Part shown: in pieces, positions 17,463 to 26,062 of the stretch | How the letters are laid out: each line of letters opens with the position of its first letter | Numbering within the stretch: position 1 is the stretch's first letter | Source of the DNA: Wenyingzhuangia marina | GTDB lineage: Bacteria > Bacteroidota > Bacteroidia > Flavobacteriales > Flavobacteriaceae | Length of the DNA: 64,000 bases | Assembly (NCBI RefSeq): GCF_900130035.1 | Contig: NZ_FQXQ01000005.1 | Span: forward strand, 62,001-126,000 | Reading direction: 5' to 3' | Made by a program: the position numbers and the translations under genes | Notes under the pieces: generated by a model | The model's input: the letters and a program-made list of their open reading frames with translations, nothing else | The model's database searches: none | Told to the model about the DNA's origin: nothing

Positions 17463-18644
17463 ATGAAAGATAGTAATAAAAGTAAAAATTTCGAAACCCT
17501 AGCGGTAAGAACACAATCAGAAACAACTCAGTTTTCTGAGCACTCTGTACCCTTGTATTTAACGTCTGGATTTATTTTTGATGATGCCGAAGAAATGAGA
17601 GCTTCTTTTGCTGAAGAAAAACAAAGAGACTTGTATAGTAGATACAGTAATCCTAATACCAATGAATTTATTGAAAAAGTTTGTTTGATGGAAGGTGCTG
17701 AAGCTGGTTTTGCTTTTTCAAGTGGAATGGCAGCTATCTTTTCTACTTTTGGAGCTTTGTTAAGTGCGGGTGATCATGTAGTTTCTTGTAGTTCTGTTTT
17801 TGGAGCTACACATGGTTTGTTTACTAAGTATTTTCCAAAATGGAATATCAATTGTTCTTATTTTGAAGTAAATGAAGTTGATAAAATAGAGAGCTTAATT
17901 CAGCCAAATACTAAATTTATTTATGCAGAAACTCCTACAAATCCAGGAGTAGATGTATTGGATTTAGAATTATTGAGCAGTATTGCTAAAAAACATGGAG
18001 TTTTATTGGTTATAGACAACTGTTTTGCAACACCATATTTACAACAACCTATTAAGTTTGGAGCAGATTTAGTAGTTCATTCTGCCACTAAATTAATGGA
18101 TGGACAAGGACGTGTAATGGGAGGAGTAACAGTAGGTAACAAAGAGTTGATTCGTGAAATTTATTTATTCTCACGTTTAACAGGACCTTGCATGAGTCCT
18201 TTTAATGCTTGGGTGCTGTCTAAATCTTTAGAAACTTTAGCTGTTAGAGCAGATAGACATTGTGATAATGCTTTGGCTTTAGCTGAATTTTTAGAAAGTC
18301 ATCCTAAAGTAAAATGGGTAAAATATCCTTTCCTAAAGTCACATCCACAATATGAAATTGCTAAAAAGCAAATGTTAAAAGGAGGAAGCATTGTGGCTTT
18401 TGAAGTAGAAGGTGGTGTAGAAGGAGGAAGAAACTTTTTTGATAACATTAAAATGTGTTCATTGTCTGCTAATTTAGGAGATACTAGAACTATTGTTACT
18501 CATCCTGCAAGTACTACACATGCTAAAGTAGAACCCGAGGTAAAAAAAGCTGTAAATATTACTGATGGAATGGTTAGGTGTTCATTGGGTCTAGAACACA
18601 TAGACGATATTATCGCAGATATTAAACAAGCCTTAGAGGCATAA
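17463..18644 (+). CDS. metZ: O-succinylhomoserine/O-acetylhomoserine sulfhydrylase (MetZ-like, PLP-dependent)
   Basis: A 393-residue PLP enzyme of the Cys/Met metabolism family. The PLP lysine is in HSATKLMDGQGRVMGG (near residue 203), and the phosphate-binding segment FAFSSGMAAIFSTFGALL is near residue 80. Its length and DGQGR motif fit MetZ, which condenses an acylated homoserine with sulfide to homocysteine. The closely related cystathionine gamma-synthase or methionine gamma-lyase cannot be fully excluded. Last gene of the riboswitch-led operon, with a strong terminator just after it. Together with MetY this gives two candidate sulfhydrylases. Confidence 0.85.
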   Translation: MKDSNKSKNFETLAVRTQSETTQFSEHSVPLYLTSGFIFDDAEEMRASFAEEKQRDLYSRYSNPNTNEFIEKVCLMEGAEAGFAFSSGMAAIFSTFGALLSAGDHVVSCSSVFGATHGLFTKYFPKWNINCSYFEVNEVDKIESLIQPNTKFIYAETPTNPGVDVLDLELLSSIAKKHGVLLVIDNCFATPYLQQPIKFGADLVVHSATKLMDGQGRVMGGVTVGNKELIREIYLFSRLTGPCMSPFNAWVLSKSLETLAVRADRHCDNALALAEFLESHPKVKWVKYPFLKSHPQYEIAKKQMLKGGSIVAFEVEGGVEGGRNFFDNIKMCSLSANLGDTRTIVTHPASTTHAKVEPEVKKAVNITDGMVRCSLGLEHIDDIIADIKQALEA

Positions 18645-18651
18645 AAATAAT

Positions 18652-18684
18652 AAAAACCGAGACTGTGAAAAGCTCGGTTTTTTT
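18652..18684 (+). terminator. Intrinsic terminator of the metX-thrA-fabV-metZ operon
   Basis: The stem AAAAACCGAG/CTCGGTTTTT (18652-18661 with 18673-18682) is followed by a T run. It is the first clear terminator after the SAM-I riboswitch, so the four genes upstream can form one transcript. Confidence 0.8.
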
Positions 18685-18775
18685 ATGTTTAAAAATATCA
18701 GATTTTAAAGAGATAAATTTTTTCTTGCAGTGAATAGATAGTAACTTTAGATAAGAAAAATAAAAAAATAATAGA

Positions 18776-19489
18776 ATGAGTTTAAAAGGAAAAAATGCAT
18801 TAATTACAGGTGCTGGTAAAGGAATAGGGAAAGCTATAGCGTTGGCTTTGGCAGCAGAAGGAGTAAATGTAGCATTGTTAGCAAGAACAGAAAAAGATTT
18901 ATTAGAAGTTGCCAAAGAAGTTACAGCTTTTGGGGTAAGAGTGGTAACTGCTGTAGCAGATGTTTCTTCACTAGAGGAAGTGAACAAATCAACAGGAGTT
19001 GTATTTAATAAATTCGATCACATTGATATATTAATCAATAATGCTGGAATTGGTAAATTTGGAAAGTTTTTAGAGTTAAGTGTTAAAGATTGGGAGCAAA
19101 TTATTCAAGTAAATTTAATGGGAACCTATTATGTAACTAGGGCTTTTTTACCGCAAATGATTGAAAGAAACTCAGGAGATATTATTAATATTTCCTCAAC
19201 AGCTGGTTTACGAGGAGCAGCGGTAACGAGTGCTTACAGTGCTTCTAAGTTTGCTGTTTTAGGATTGACAGAGTCTTTAATGCAAGAAGTAAGAAAGCAC
19301 AATATTAGAGTAACTGCTCTAACGCCAAGTACTGTGGCTACAGATATGGCTATTGATTTAAAGTTAACAGACGGAAATCCAGAATCGGTAATGCAACCTG
19401 AAGATATTGCTGAGGTGATTGTTGCACAATTAAAATTAAATAAAAGAGTCTTTATTAAAGATGCAGGAATTTGGTCTACAAATCCTTAA
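18776..19489 (+). CDS. Short-chain dehydrogenase/reductase (3-oxoacyl-ACP reductase-like)
   Basis: A 237-residue classical SDR. It has the TGxxxGIG coenzyme motif ([13 protein letters not shown], near residue 10), NNAG near residue 88, and the catalytic Ser plus YSASK pair (residues near 140-156). It resembles FabG but has a slightly short C-terminus with no YxxGN-type substrate loop, so the substrate is uncertain. It stands alone between two terminators. A weak TAACTTTA element lies near 18740. Confidence 0.8.
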   Translation: MSLKGKNALITGAGKGIGKAIALALAAEGVNVALLARTEKDLLEVAKEVTAFGVRVVTAVADVSSLEEVNKSTGVVFNKFDHIDILINNAGIGKFGKFLELSVKDWEQIIQVNLMGTYYVTRAFLPQMIERNSGDIINISSTAGLRGAAVTSAYSASKFAVLGLTESLMQEVRKHNIRVTALTPSTVATDMAIDLKLTDGNPESVMQPEDIAEVIVAQLKLNKRVFIKDAGIWSTNP

Positions 19490-19506
19490 TAAGCCTATAG
19501 ATTACT

Positions 19507-19542
19507 AAAAAAATCCCATCATGAAAATGATGGGATTTTTTT
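19507..19542 (+). terminator. Intrinsic terminator after the SDR gene
   Basis: A 16-bp stem built on AAATCCCATCAT/ATGATGGGATTT with a GAAA loop and a T run. The same stem sequence is reused in the terminator at 22261-22294. Confidence 0.85.
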
Positions 19543-19580
19543 GTTTAGAAGATCTGTTTTAAATTTTTTAATAAAATTTA

Positions 19581-19624
19581 TAGTACTTTGTTTTGCATAG
19601 TACTATTTTTTAGATGTATATTTG
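19581..19624 (+). promoter_or_regulatory. Promoter and candidate PadR operator of the DUF4870-padR-pspC operon
   Basis: The -7 box TATATTTG (19617-19624) is perfect and is preceded at 21 bp by TTTTG (19591-19595) as the -33 element. A perfect inverted repeat TAGTACT (19581-19587) / AGTACTA (19599-19605) brackets the -33 box. A dyad in this place is what a repressor such as the operon's own PadR protein would need. Confidence 0.6.
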
Positions 19625-19654
19625 CATAAGAAATTACTATAAATAAAAAATGCT

Positions 19655-20095
19655 ATGCTAGAAAATCATCACAAAAACATTGCAACGTTTATTCACCTAT
19701 CTACTTTTAGTAGGTTTGTGATTCCTTTAGGTAATTATTTAGGGCCTATTATTTTATGGGTATTGAATAAAGAAAAATCAGAATTCATAAATGAACACGG
19801 AAAACAAGCTATTAACTTTCAGTTAAGTGTATTGTTATACACTATCGTCCTTGGATTAATTACCATACCGTTTTTTATGTTTAATGTATTTCAGGGTTTT
19901 CATTTTGATGGACTTCAACATTTCAGTTTTAATTTAAATAGAGCTTTTCCATTGTTTTTAATATTAGGAGGAAGCATCGGCTTTATAACTGTAATTGGAT
20001 TTTTGTTTGAATTTGTTTTTGTAATTATAGCAAGTTTAAAAGCCAAAGAAGGAGAATTGTATAAATATCCATTAACTATCAATTTTATAAAGTAA
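19655..20095 (+). CDS. DUF4870-family membrane protein
   Basis: A 146-residue inner-membrane protein with three or four hydrophobic segments. The pattern HLSTFSRFVIPLGNYLGPIILWVL followed by FINEHGKQAINFQLS (residues 45-60) is the DUF4870 signature. The biochemical role is unknown. It is the first gene of an operon with a PadR regulator (40 nt) and a PspC-domain protein, a set often kept together in flavobacteria and thought to respond to envelope stress (inference from context). Confidence 0.85.
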   Translation: MLENHHKNIATFIHLSTFSRFVIPLGNYLGPIILWVLNKEKSEFINEHGKQAINFQLSVLLYTIVLGLITIPFFMFNVFQGFHFDGLQHFSFNLNRAFPLFLILGGSIGFITVIGFLFEFVFVIIASLKAKEGELYKYPLTINFIK

Positions 20096-20135
20096 GGATA
20101 AGATAATTAGGTTTTAACAAGTAAAAAAGTAGAGA

Positions 20136-20480
20136 ATGAAGATAGAAAACACAAAAGCACAAATGCGAAAAGGTGTTTTAGAATACTGTATACTTTCCGT
20201 TTTAAAAGATGAGGATGCGTATGTAGCAGAAATTCTAAGTACGCTTAAAGATGCTAAGTTGCTGGTAGTAGAAGGGACTATATATCCTTTACTAACAAGG
20301 CTTAAAAATGCAGGGCTCTTAAGTTATAGGTGGGAGGAGTCTTTGTCTGGCCCTCCTAGAAAATATTATGGTTTAACCGATACTGGTAAACTTTTTTTAA
20401 ACGAACTAAACACTACTTGGAACGAACTGCAAAATGCGGTTAATATAGTAACAAGCCCAAAACTACCAAAAGATGAATAA
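20136..20480 (+). CDS. PadR-family transcriptional regulator
   Basis: A 114-residue winged-helix regulator. The N-terminal MRKGVLEYCILSVLKDEDAYVAEI and the VVEGTIYPLLTRLKNAGLL recognition helix with YYGLTDTGK wing are standard PadR features. It has only a short C-terminal helix, as in the small (subfamily 2) PadR proteins. Its stop overlaps the pspC start by 8 nt (20473-20480), indicating translational coupling. It probably represses its own operon through the dyad at 19581-19605. Confidence 0.92.
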   Translation: MKIENTKAQMRKGVLEYCILSVLKDEDAYVAEILSTLKDAKLLVVEGTIYPLLTRLKNAGLLSYRWEESLSGPPRKYYGLTDTGKLFLNELNTTWNELQNAVNIVTSPKLPKDE

Positions 20481-22224
20481 AACTGTTAATATAAATTTGG
20501 CTGGTATATTTTTTCACATTGATGAAGATGCATATTTAAAGTTGCAAACTTACCTTACAGCTATTAAAAATTCGTTTACCAATTCAGAGGGACGAGAAGA
20601 AATTATTGCTGATATTGAAACTAGAATTTCAGAGTTATTTAATGAACGTCTTAAAAATGAAAGACAAGTTGTTAGCATTAAAGATGTTGAAGAGGTTATC
20701 GCTATTATGGGACAACCAGAAGACTATTTAGTTGATGATGATATTTTTGAAGATGAAAGCAACTTTACATCTAATAAACAATCAACAAATAATAAAAAAC
20801 TTTATAGAGATATAGATAACTCATACATTAGCGGGGTGTCCTCAGGTTTTGCTCATTATTTAGGTATAGATCCTATATGGATGCGTTTGTTGTGGGTGTT
20901 GCTAGTCATGATGTCGTTTGGAACTTTTGTGGTTATTTATATTCTGTTTTGGATTTTAATACCTGCAGCTACAACTACTGCCGAAAAAATAATGATGACA
21001 GGAGAGCCTGTGAACATTAATAATATAGAAAAACAAATTAAAGAAGGATTTGAAACGGTTTCTGGAGTTGCTAAAAATGTATCTAAATCAGTTTCAGATA
21101 CAGCAAAAAAACATGGAGATACAGTAAAAACAACTTCAAAAAACTTTTTTGATGCCATTGTAGATTTTATCATGTTAGTGGTAAAAATATTCTCAAAATT
21201 TATAGGAATCATCATTATAATCTTTTCAGTTTTTGTGTTGATAGCACTTGTGTTGGGATTGATTTCGGTAGGATTTAAAAATATTTTAAATATTCCTGGG
21301 ATAGAGTTTTTATCTGTCATGAATGCTGCAAACACGCCTATTTGGTTGGGGGTAACAATGGTGTTTTTTGTTGTAGGAATTCCTGTGTTTTTCTTCTTCT
21401 ATTTAGGTTTAAAGATTTTTGTAAACAATTTAAAATCTATAGGGAAAGTTGCTAAATTGACTTTATTAGGAGTATGGTTGTTTTCGGTAATAGGACTTAT
21501 TGTTGTTGGCGTTAGAGAAGCTAGCGAACATTCTTTTTCTGAAAGTGTAACAGAGAAAAATATGTTAAATATTACAGAAAATGATACTTTATGGATAGAA
21601 ATGCGTTCTAGTGATTTGTATAGAAATCAATTTTATATGAACAATGATTTTAAAATTGTAACTAATCAAAACGGAACAAAGGATCTTTATAGAAGAGATA
21701 TCAGATTAAAGATAAAATCTGCTAGTGATTCTTATGCAAGTATCGTTATTCAGAAAAAAGCAGATGGAGGTGGATATGAACAGGCCTTAAATCGTGCTCA
21801 AAAGATTAATTATAATTATTCTTTTGAGAATAATAAATTAACGTTAGATTCCTTTTTGTCAACAAGTATAGAAAATAAATACTGTGATCAAGAAGTAGAA
21901 ATTATACTTTACTTACCAAAAAAGTTAGTGATTTACACCGAAAGAAATACATGGGATTTCCACGCTAGAGGTTCAATAGTTGATAGAAAGCTAACTAATC
22001 ATTATTTAAAAATCTTAAAAGATGATGTTGAGTGTTTAGATTGTAATGAGGATTATAAAGTAGAGGTAAAAACACCCAAAGTAAAAATTGATGACGAAGG
22101 TGTTGAAATTAATGGTGATGAAGGAAGTTTGAAGATTGATAAAAATGGAATTAGAGCAGAGTCTAATGATGTTAAAGTAAGAATTGATGTTGATGGAATT
22201 GATATTCAATCAAAAGAGAATTAA
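20473..22224 (+). CDS. PspC-domain membrane protein with C-terminal beta-rich domain
   Basis: A 583-residue protein. The N-terminal 100 residues form a soluble helical segment, followed by a PspC domain (LYRDIDNSYISGVSSGFAHYLGID at about 111-135, then a transmembrane segment). Further hydrophobic segments occur near residues 235-260, 285-320 and 330-350. The C-terminal 200 residues are hydrophilic and beta-rich, with a repetitive tail of short V-K-I-D strands, likely in the periplasm. PspC proteins sense or buffer membrane stress. Co-transcribed and translationally coupled with padR. Confidence 0.88.
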   Translation: MNKTVNINLAGIFFHIDEDAYLKLQTYLTAIKNSFTNSEGREEIIADIETRISELFNERLKNERQVVSIKDVEEVIAIMGQPEDYLVDDDIFEDESNFTSNKQSTNNKKLYRDIDNSYISGVSSGFAHYLGIDPIWMRLLWVLLVMMSFGTFVVIYILFWILIPAATTTAEKIMMTGEPVNINNIEKQIKEGFETVSGVAKNVSKSVSDTAKKHGDTVKTTSKNFFDAIVDFIMLVVKIFSKFIGIIIIIFSVFVLIALVLGLISVGFKNILNIPGIEFLSVMNAANTPIWLGVTMVFFVVGIPVFFFFYLGLKIFVNNLKSIGKVAKLTLLGVWLFSVIGLIVVGVREASEHSFSESVTEKNMLNITENDTLWIEMRSSDLYRNQFYMNNDFKIVTNQNGTKDLYRRDIRLKIKSASDSYASIVIQKKADGGGYEQALNRAQKINYNYSFENNKLTLDSFLSTSIENKYCDQEVEIILYLPKKLVIYTERNTWDFHARGSIVDRKLTNHYLKILKDDVECLDCNEDYKVEVKTPKVKIDDEGVEINGDEGSLKIDKNGIRAESNDVKVRIDVDGIDIQSKEN

Positions 22225-22258
22225 TGATTTTAAGCATTATAAACTAAGAGCTTTAAAT

Positions 22259-22297
22259 AAAAAAAATCCCATCATGTAAATGATGGGATTTTTTTTA
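22259..22297. terminator. Bidirectional terminator between pspC and the DUF975 gene
   Basis: A 15-bp perfect stem AAAAAATCCCATCAT/ATGATGGGATTTTTT (22261-22275 with 22280-22294), with T runs on both strands, lies between convergent genes. It is nearly identical to the stem at 19507-19542. Confidence 0.85.
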
Positions 22298-22308
22298 TTG
22301 ATCAATAA

Positions 22309-22920
22309 TTATTTGCTGTATTGACTTCCAATTTCAGCCAAAGGATCATTTTTAATGTCTTCATAAAATTTAACATAAGTTACATGCATGTATGGGATTA
22401 ACCATAAAAATCCAATTCCTAAAGTTAAAATACAAAGTAAACTCCAACCAAAAAATCGGATATTTAACCTAAAGAATTTCCATTTATAACCATACATCAT
22501 TTCTTTACTCTTTCTTAAGGCAGCTTCGGGTCCTATTTCAGGTTCATCTACCATAATATAAAAAACCATTGAATATGAAATTGCAGCAATTATTCCAGGG
22601 ATAATAAATAATAGACTCCATAAAATAACATACAAAGCCATTAATAAATAAGCGATTAAGCAATTTGCAAAGTTGTTAAATCCTTCAAAAATTTGTTTGA
22701 TGTCTTCTTTTTGATTTCTAGCAATAGCCATTGAAAATGTTGCTAAACCATAAGAAAATGGTCCTGCTAATATCAAAGCTCCAATACTCCCAAGAATAGG
22801 AATTACAGATCAAGACCCAACAATAATATTATAAATTAAAAAAGTGATAATAGCGATCCCCCATTTTAAGTCTAAGGAAGTTCTAGCCTGTTGCATTAAT
22901 TTCGTATTTTCAGTAGTCAT
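22309..22920 (-). pseudogene. DUF975-family membrane protein interrupted by an in-frame TGA
   Basis: The natural start is the ATG at 22918-22920 (MTTENTKLMQQARTSLDLKW), and the frame then runs 203 codons to the stop at 22309. It is broken at codon 37 by TGA (minus strand; TCA at 22810-22812), in the context VGS-stop-SVIPILGSIGALILAGPF. Reading continues in the same frame after the stop, through two or three membrane segments and the DUF975-like GPEAALRKSKEMMYGYKW region, so only one base separates this from an intact gene. A tryptophan (TGG) is a plausible original codon. Either a recent nonsense mutation, a sequencing error, or use of an internal TTG start at 22776 giving a shorter product. 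Confidence 0.75.
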
Positions 22921-23058
22921 TTTTTACTAATTTTTTTTATTTATAAGTATTTAAATTTTAGAATGCAAAATAATCAATTTATATAGATAAGCATAGTAAA
23001 ACGGCCTGTGTTATTTATCACATTTTCTTTTTTGCTATCTTCGTTAAAACCTTTACTG

Positions 23059-24171
23059 TTGAAAGAAAAAATTTATTTATCACCGCCAGATTTAAAAGGA
23101 AATGAACAAGCCTTGTTAAAGAATGTTTTTGAAAGTAATTGGATCGCTCCACAAGGTCCTATGATTACTACTTTTGAAAACAATTTATCTAAAACTGTCA
23201 GTGTTTCTTATGCAGTTGCCTTAAATTCCGCTACATCTGCAATTCATTTGGGATTAAAGGTTTTGGGTATAAAAAAAGGTGATAAAGTGCTGTGTACAAC
23301 GTTTACTTTTGTGGCATCAGTGAACCCTATTTCTTATATAGGTGCTGTTCCTATTTTGGTAGATGTAGAAAAAGAAACCTGGAACATTTGTCCTGTTTTA
23401 TTAGAAAAAGCCATTCTTTCTGAAATAGAAAAAGGACAAAAGCCAAAGGTTCTTATTTTAGTTCATGGTTATGGAATGCCAGCCAAAGTTGATGAAGTTT
23501 TAGCAATTACAAAAAAGTACAATATTTTAGTTTTAGAGGATGCCGCATCAGCATTGGGAAGTATTTATAAAAATCAATATTGTGGAACTTTTGGAGATGT
23601 TGGAGTTTTTTCTTTTAATGGAAACAAAATCATTACTACTTCGGGTGGTGGAATGTTGGTGACTTATAAAAAAGAACTGGCAGATAAAACTTTATATTTA
23701 TCTACCCAAGCCAAAGAAGCCAATACAGGGTATGAACATCATCAAATAGGTTTTAATTATAGGTTAAGCAATGTTTTGGCTGCTATTGGGGTAGCGCAAT
23801 TAGAATTGTTGAATGACTTTGTAAATAAGAGAAGAGAAAATCATTTGTTTTATAAAAATGAACTGAGAGATGTTGAGGTTTCTTTCTTAGAAGATACCAT
23901 CAACACTAAAAGTAATTTTTGGTTAACAAGTTTGTTGTTTAATAGTCATGAAATAAAAGAGAAAGTAAGATTAAGTTTACTTGCTGATAATATTGAATGT
24001 AGGTCTTTGTGGATGCCCATGCATCAACAAAAAATATATCAATTTGCTATTTTTTATAGTAATGGAAATAGTGATGATTTACATCAAAGAGGTTTGAGTT
24101 TACCCAGTGGTTCTTCTATGTCTACCAATGATTTACAAAGAGTTTGTAAAGTGATTAAAAATTGTTTTTAG
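23059..24171 (+). CDS. DegT/DnrJ/EryC1/StrS-family aminotransferase
   Basis: A PLP-dependent sugar aminotransferase of the kind used to make amino sugars for surface polysaccharides. The family opening IYLSPPDLKGNEQALLKNVFESNWIAPQGP, the EDAASALGS segment (near residue 170) and the PLP lysine in FSFNGNKIITTSGGG (near residue 195) are all present. The frame is open from GTG 23008, but the extra 17 residues read like untranslated leader and a -7-like TATCTTCG lies at about 23035. The TTG at 23059, directly before KEKIYLSPP, is therefore my preferred start (370 aa). It is isolated from other polysaccharide genes here. Its stop codon overlaps that of the convergent corA gene. Confidence 0.82.
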   Translation: MKEKIYLSPPDLKGNEQALLKNVFESNWIAPQGPMITTFENNLSKTVSVSYAVALNSATSAIHLGLKVLGIKKGDKVLCTTFTFVASVNPISYIGAVPILVDVEKETWNICPVLLEKAILSEIEKGQKPKVLILVHGYGMPAKVDEVLAITKKYNILVLEDAASALGSIYKNQYCGTFGDVGVFSFNGNKIITTSGGGMLVTYKKELADKTLYLSTQAKEANTGYEHHQIGFNYRLSNVLAAIGVAQLELLNDFVNKRRENHLFYKNELRDVEVSFLEDTINTKSNFWLTSLLFNSHEIKEKVRLSLLADNIECRSLWMPMHQQKIYQFAIFYSNGNSDDLHQRGLSLPSGSSMSTNDLQRVCKVIKNCF

Positions 24172-25148
24172 AACCATTTCTTTTTTCTAAAATAGTAGAT
24201 AGATCCAAGGGTTACAATTACCATTACACCTAATAAAACAAAATAACCATTATGGTGTTTTAGTTCAGGAATATATTCAAAATTCATCCCGTATATTCCT
24301 GCCAAAAAAGTCAAAGGAATAAAGATTACAGAAAAAATAGTCAAGGTTTTCATTACTTCATTTAATCGGTGTCCTTGTATACTAAATATCAAATTAATTT
24401 TACTCTCCATTTCTTGCAAATCAAAATCAATACTGTTTAATAAGTTGTGAATTTGAGTACTTAGTTCACTGTAAAACTTTTTGTTAATTTTTTGTTGTTC
24501 TACTTTTTCTAATTTGGTAATTATATCTCTTAAACTGGTTGCTGCTTTTTTAAAAGTAATTAGGATATTTTTTTCCTTTTCGATATTTTGGGTAAATTCA
24601 GGTGTGGGTTTTACGTCAGTTCCTTGGTTTAAGGTTTCCATAGAAGATGAAATTTTATCATAAGCATCTTCATAATTATCAATAATAGACTCAAGAATTA
24701 GGAATAGTAAATAATCAGTTTTTTTGTTTCTAACAATTCCTTTGTTTTCTCTAATTCGTTCCCTAATCCATTCAAAATAATCTCCTTTTTCTTCTTGAAT
24801 GCTCCAAAGGATATGCGGTGTTAATACAAAAAACATTTGCTCTGTCTGAAAGTTTTTGGTTTCTGTTTTTAACACTTTTATGGTTACAAAAAGAGCATTG
24901 TCTAGCTCCAGAACTTTGTTTGGGTGTTTTTCTTCGGTAATTAATTTTAATAAAAAATCATCAAGTAAACTTTTTGTAACAATAGCTTTAAATTCACTTT
25001 TATGATGGGTTCCATAAGTATTTAACCATCTTATGTTTTTATTTTCAGTTCCAAAATCAATTTCATCTATAGATGTAATAGGGTTTGAATGATAATTCTC
25101 TTTAGAATATTCTATTAGCGAAGTGCTTTTAAAGAAATCTTTTTTCAT
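24168..25148 (-). CDS. corA: CorA-family magnesium/cobalt transporter
   Basis: A 326-residue inner-membrane divalent-cation channel. The C-terminus has the two CorA transmembrane helices with the signature YGMNFEYIPEL between them (near residue 295), and the preceding long helical region (about 140-270) is the cytosolic funnel. Length is typical. It follows mscS by 15 nt on the minus strand, so the two membrane genes are probably co-transcribed. Its stop overlaps the stop of the convergent aminotransferase gene by two bases, leaving no room for a terminator between them. Confidence 0.93.
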   Translation of the reverse strand: MKKDFFKSTSLIEYSKENYHSNPITSIDEIDFGTENKNIRWLNTYGTHHKSEFKAIVTKSLLDDFLLKLITEEKHPNKVLELDNALFVTIKVLKTETKNFQTEQMFFVLTPHILWSIQEEKGDYFEWIRERIRENKGIVRNKKTDYLLFLILESIIDNYEDAYDKISSSMETLNQGTDVKPTPEFTQNIEKEKNILITFKKAATSLRDIITKLEKVEQQKINKKFYSELSTQIHNLLNSIDFDLQEMESKINLIFSIQGHRLNEVMKTLTIFSVIFIPLTFLAGIYGMNFEYIPELKHHNGYFVLLGVMVIVTLGSIYYFRKKKWF

Positions 25149-25163
25149 AAAGGATCGTTTTGT

Positions 25164-26000
25164 TTATGATTCTTGATTTTTAATATGCACATCTAATTGA
25201 TTGAATGGTACTGAAATACCATTTTCTTTAAATGCTTTGGCAATATTGATTCTAATTTCGCTTTTAATTTTTTCAACTCCAAATATATTTGTGGTATAAA
25301 AAATAAGGGTAAAATCTAAAGACGATGCTCCAAAATCTGAAAATCGTACATCTACTTCATCTTTTCTAATGACTTCTGGATGGATAGAAGCACTTTTTCT
25401 TAGGATTTGAATTACTTGTTCAACATCACTACCATATGCCACTCCAACTTTTACGGTAAATAGAGTAGTAGGTCCATGGTGACTCCAGTTTACTACTTTA
25501 TTAGTGGTGATTAAAGAGTTGGGAATAATAACGGAAATATCAAATCTATTGATGGCTTTGGAAGTTCTTAATCCAATACTTTGAATTTGAACTACATCAT
25601 TATCTACCTCTAAAATATCACCTACTCTGGTGGTTCCTTCAAAAAGTAAAATCAACCCTGAAATAAAATCGTTAAAGGTTTGTTGTAATCCTAAACCAAT
25701 ACCTACTAATAATGCTGCAGATCCAGCTAATAAAAAGGTAATCTCAATACCCAAGCCTTCAAGCATAAAAACAAAGGCAATTATCCAAAAAACATAAGAA
25801 GATATTTGTACCAAAGCATAAGCGTTTGAATGATCTATATCTGCTTTTTCTCTATGTTTATGAATGATTTTTGAGACAATCCAAACTAAAATTTTAGTGA
25901 AAATAAAAATGGTTAATACCAATAGAACATTAAAAATTTTAATAGAGTTTTCTCCTATTTTAATGATTTCAATATTGATAAATTCATTCAATGCATCCAT
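25164..26000 (-). CDS. MscS-family small-conductance mechanosensitive channel
   Basis: A 278-residue channel protein that releases solutes during osmotic downshift. Three N-terminal membrane helices (about 20-45, 65-85, 90-110) are followed by the MscS beta domain with the family segment VGIGLGLQQTFNDFISGLILLFEGTTRVGD (about 98-127) and the VVNWSH motif near residue 173. Length fits MscS proper. It is followed by corA and preceded, 62 nt away, by the 3' end of moaA on the same strand. Confidence 0.93.
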   Translation of the reverse strand: MDALNEFINIEIIKIGENSIKIFNVLLVLTIFIFTKILVWIVSKIIHKHREKADIDHSNAYALVQISSYVFWIIAFVFMLEGLGIEITFLLAGSAALLVGIGLGLQQTFNDFISGLILLFEGTTRVGDILEVDNDVVQIQSIGLRTSKAINRFDISVIIPNSLITTNKVVNWSHHGPTTLFTVKVGVAYGSDVEQVIQILRKSASIHPEVIRKDEVDVRFSDFGASSLDFTLIFYTTNIFGVEKIKSEIRINIAKAFKENGISVPFNQLDVHIKNQES

Positions 26001-26062
26001 GTAAAATAATTTTACATAAAAATAGGTAAAAGCCGATGAATATAGGAGAGGAAAATATTTAT

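Noticed and set aside
24168-24171. Overlap of the aminotransferase and corA stop codons as a regulatory feature
   Set aside because: A two-base overlap of stop codons between convergent genes is common in compact genomes and needs no special explanation.
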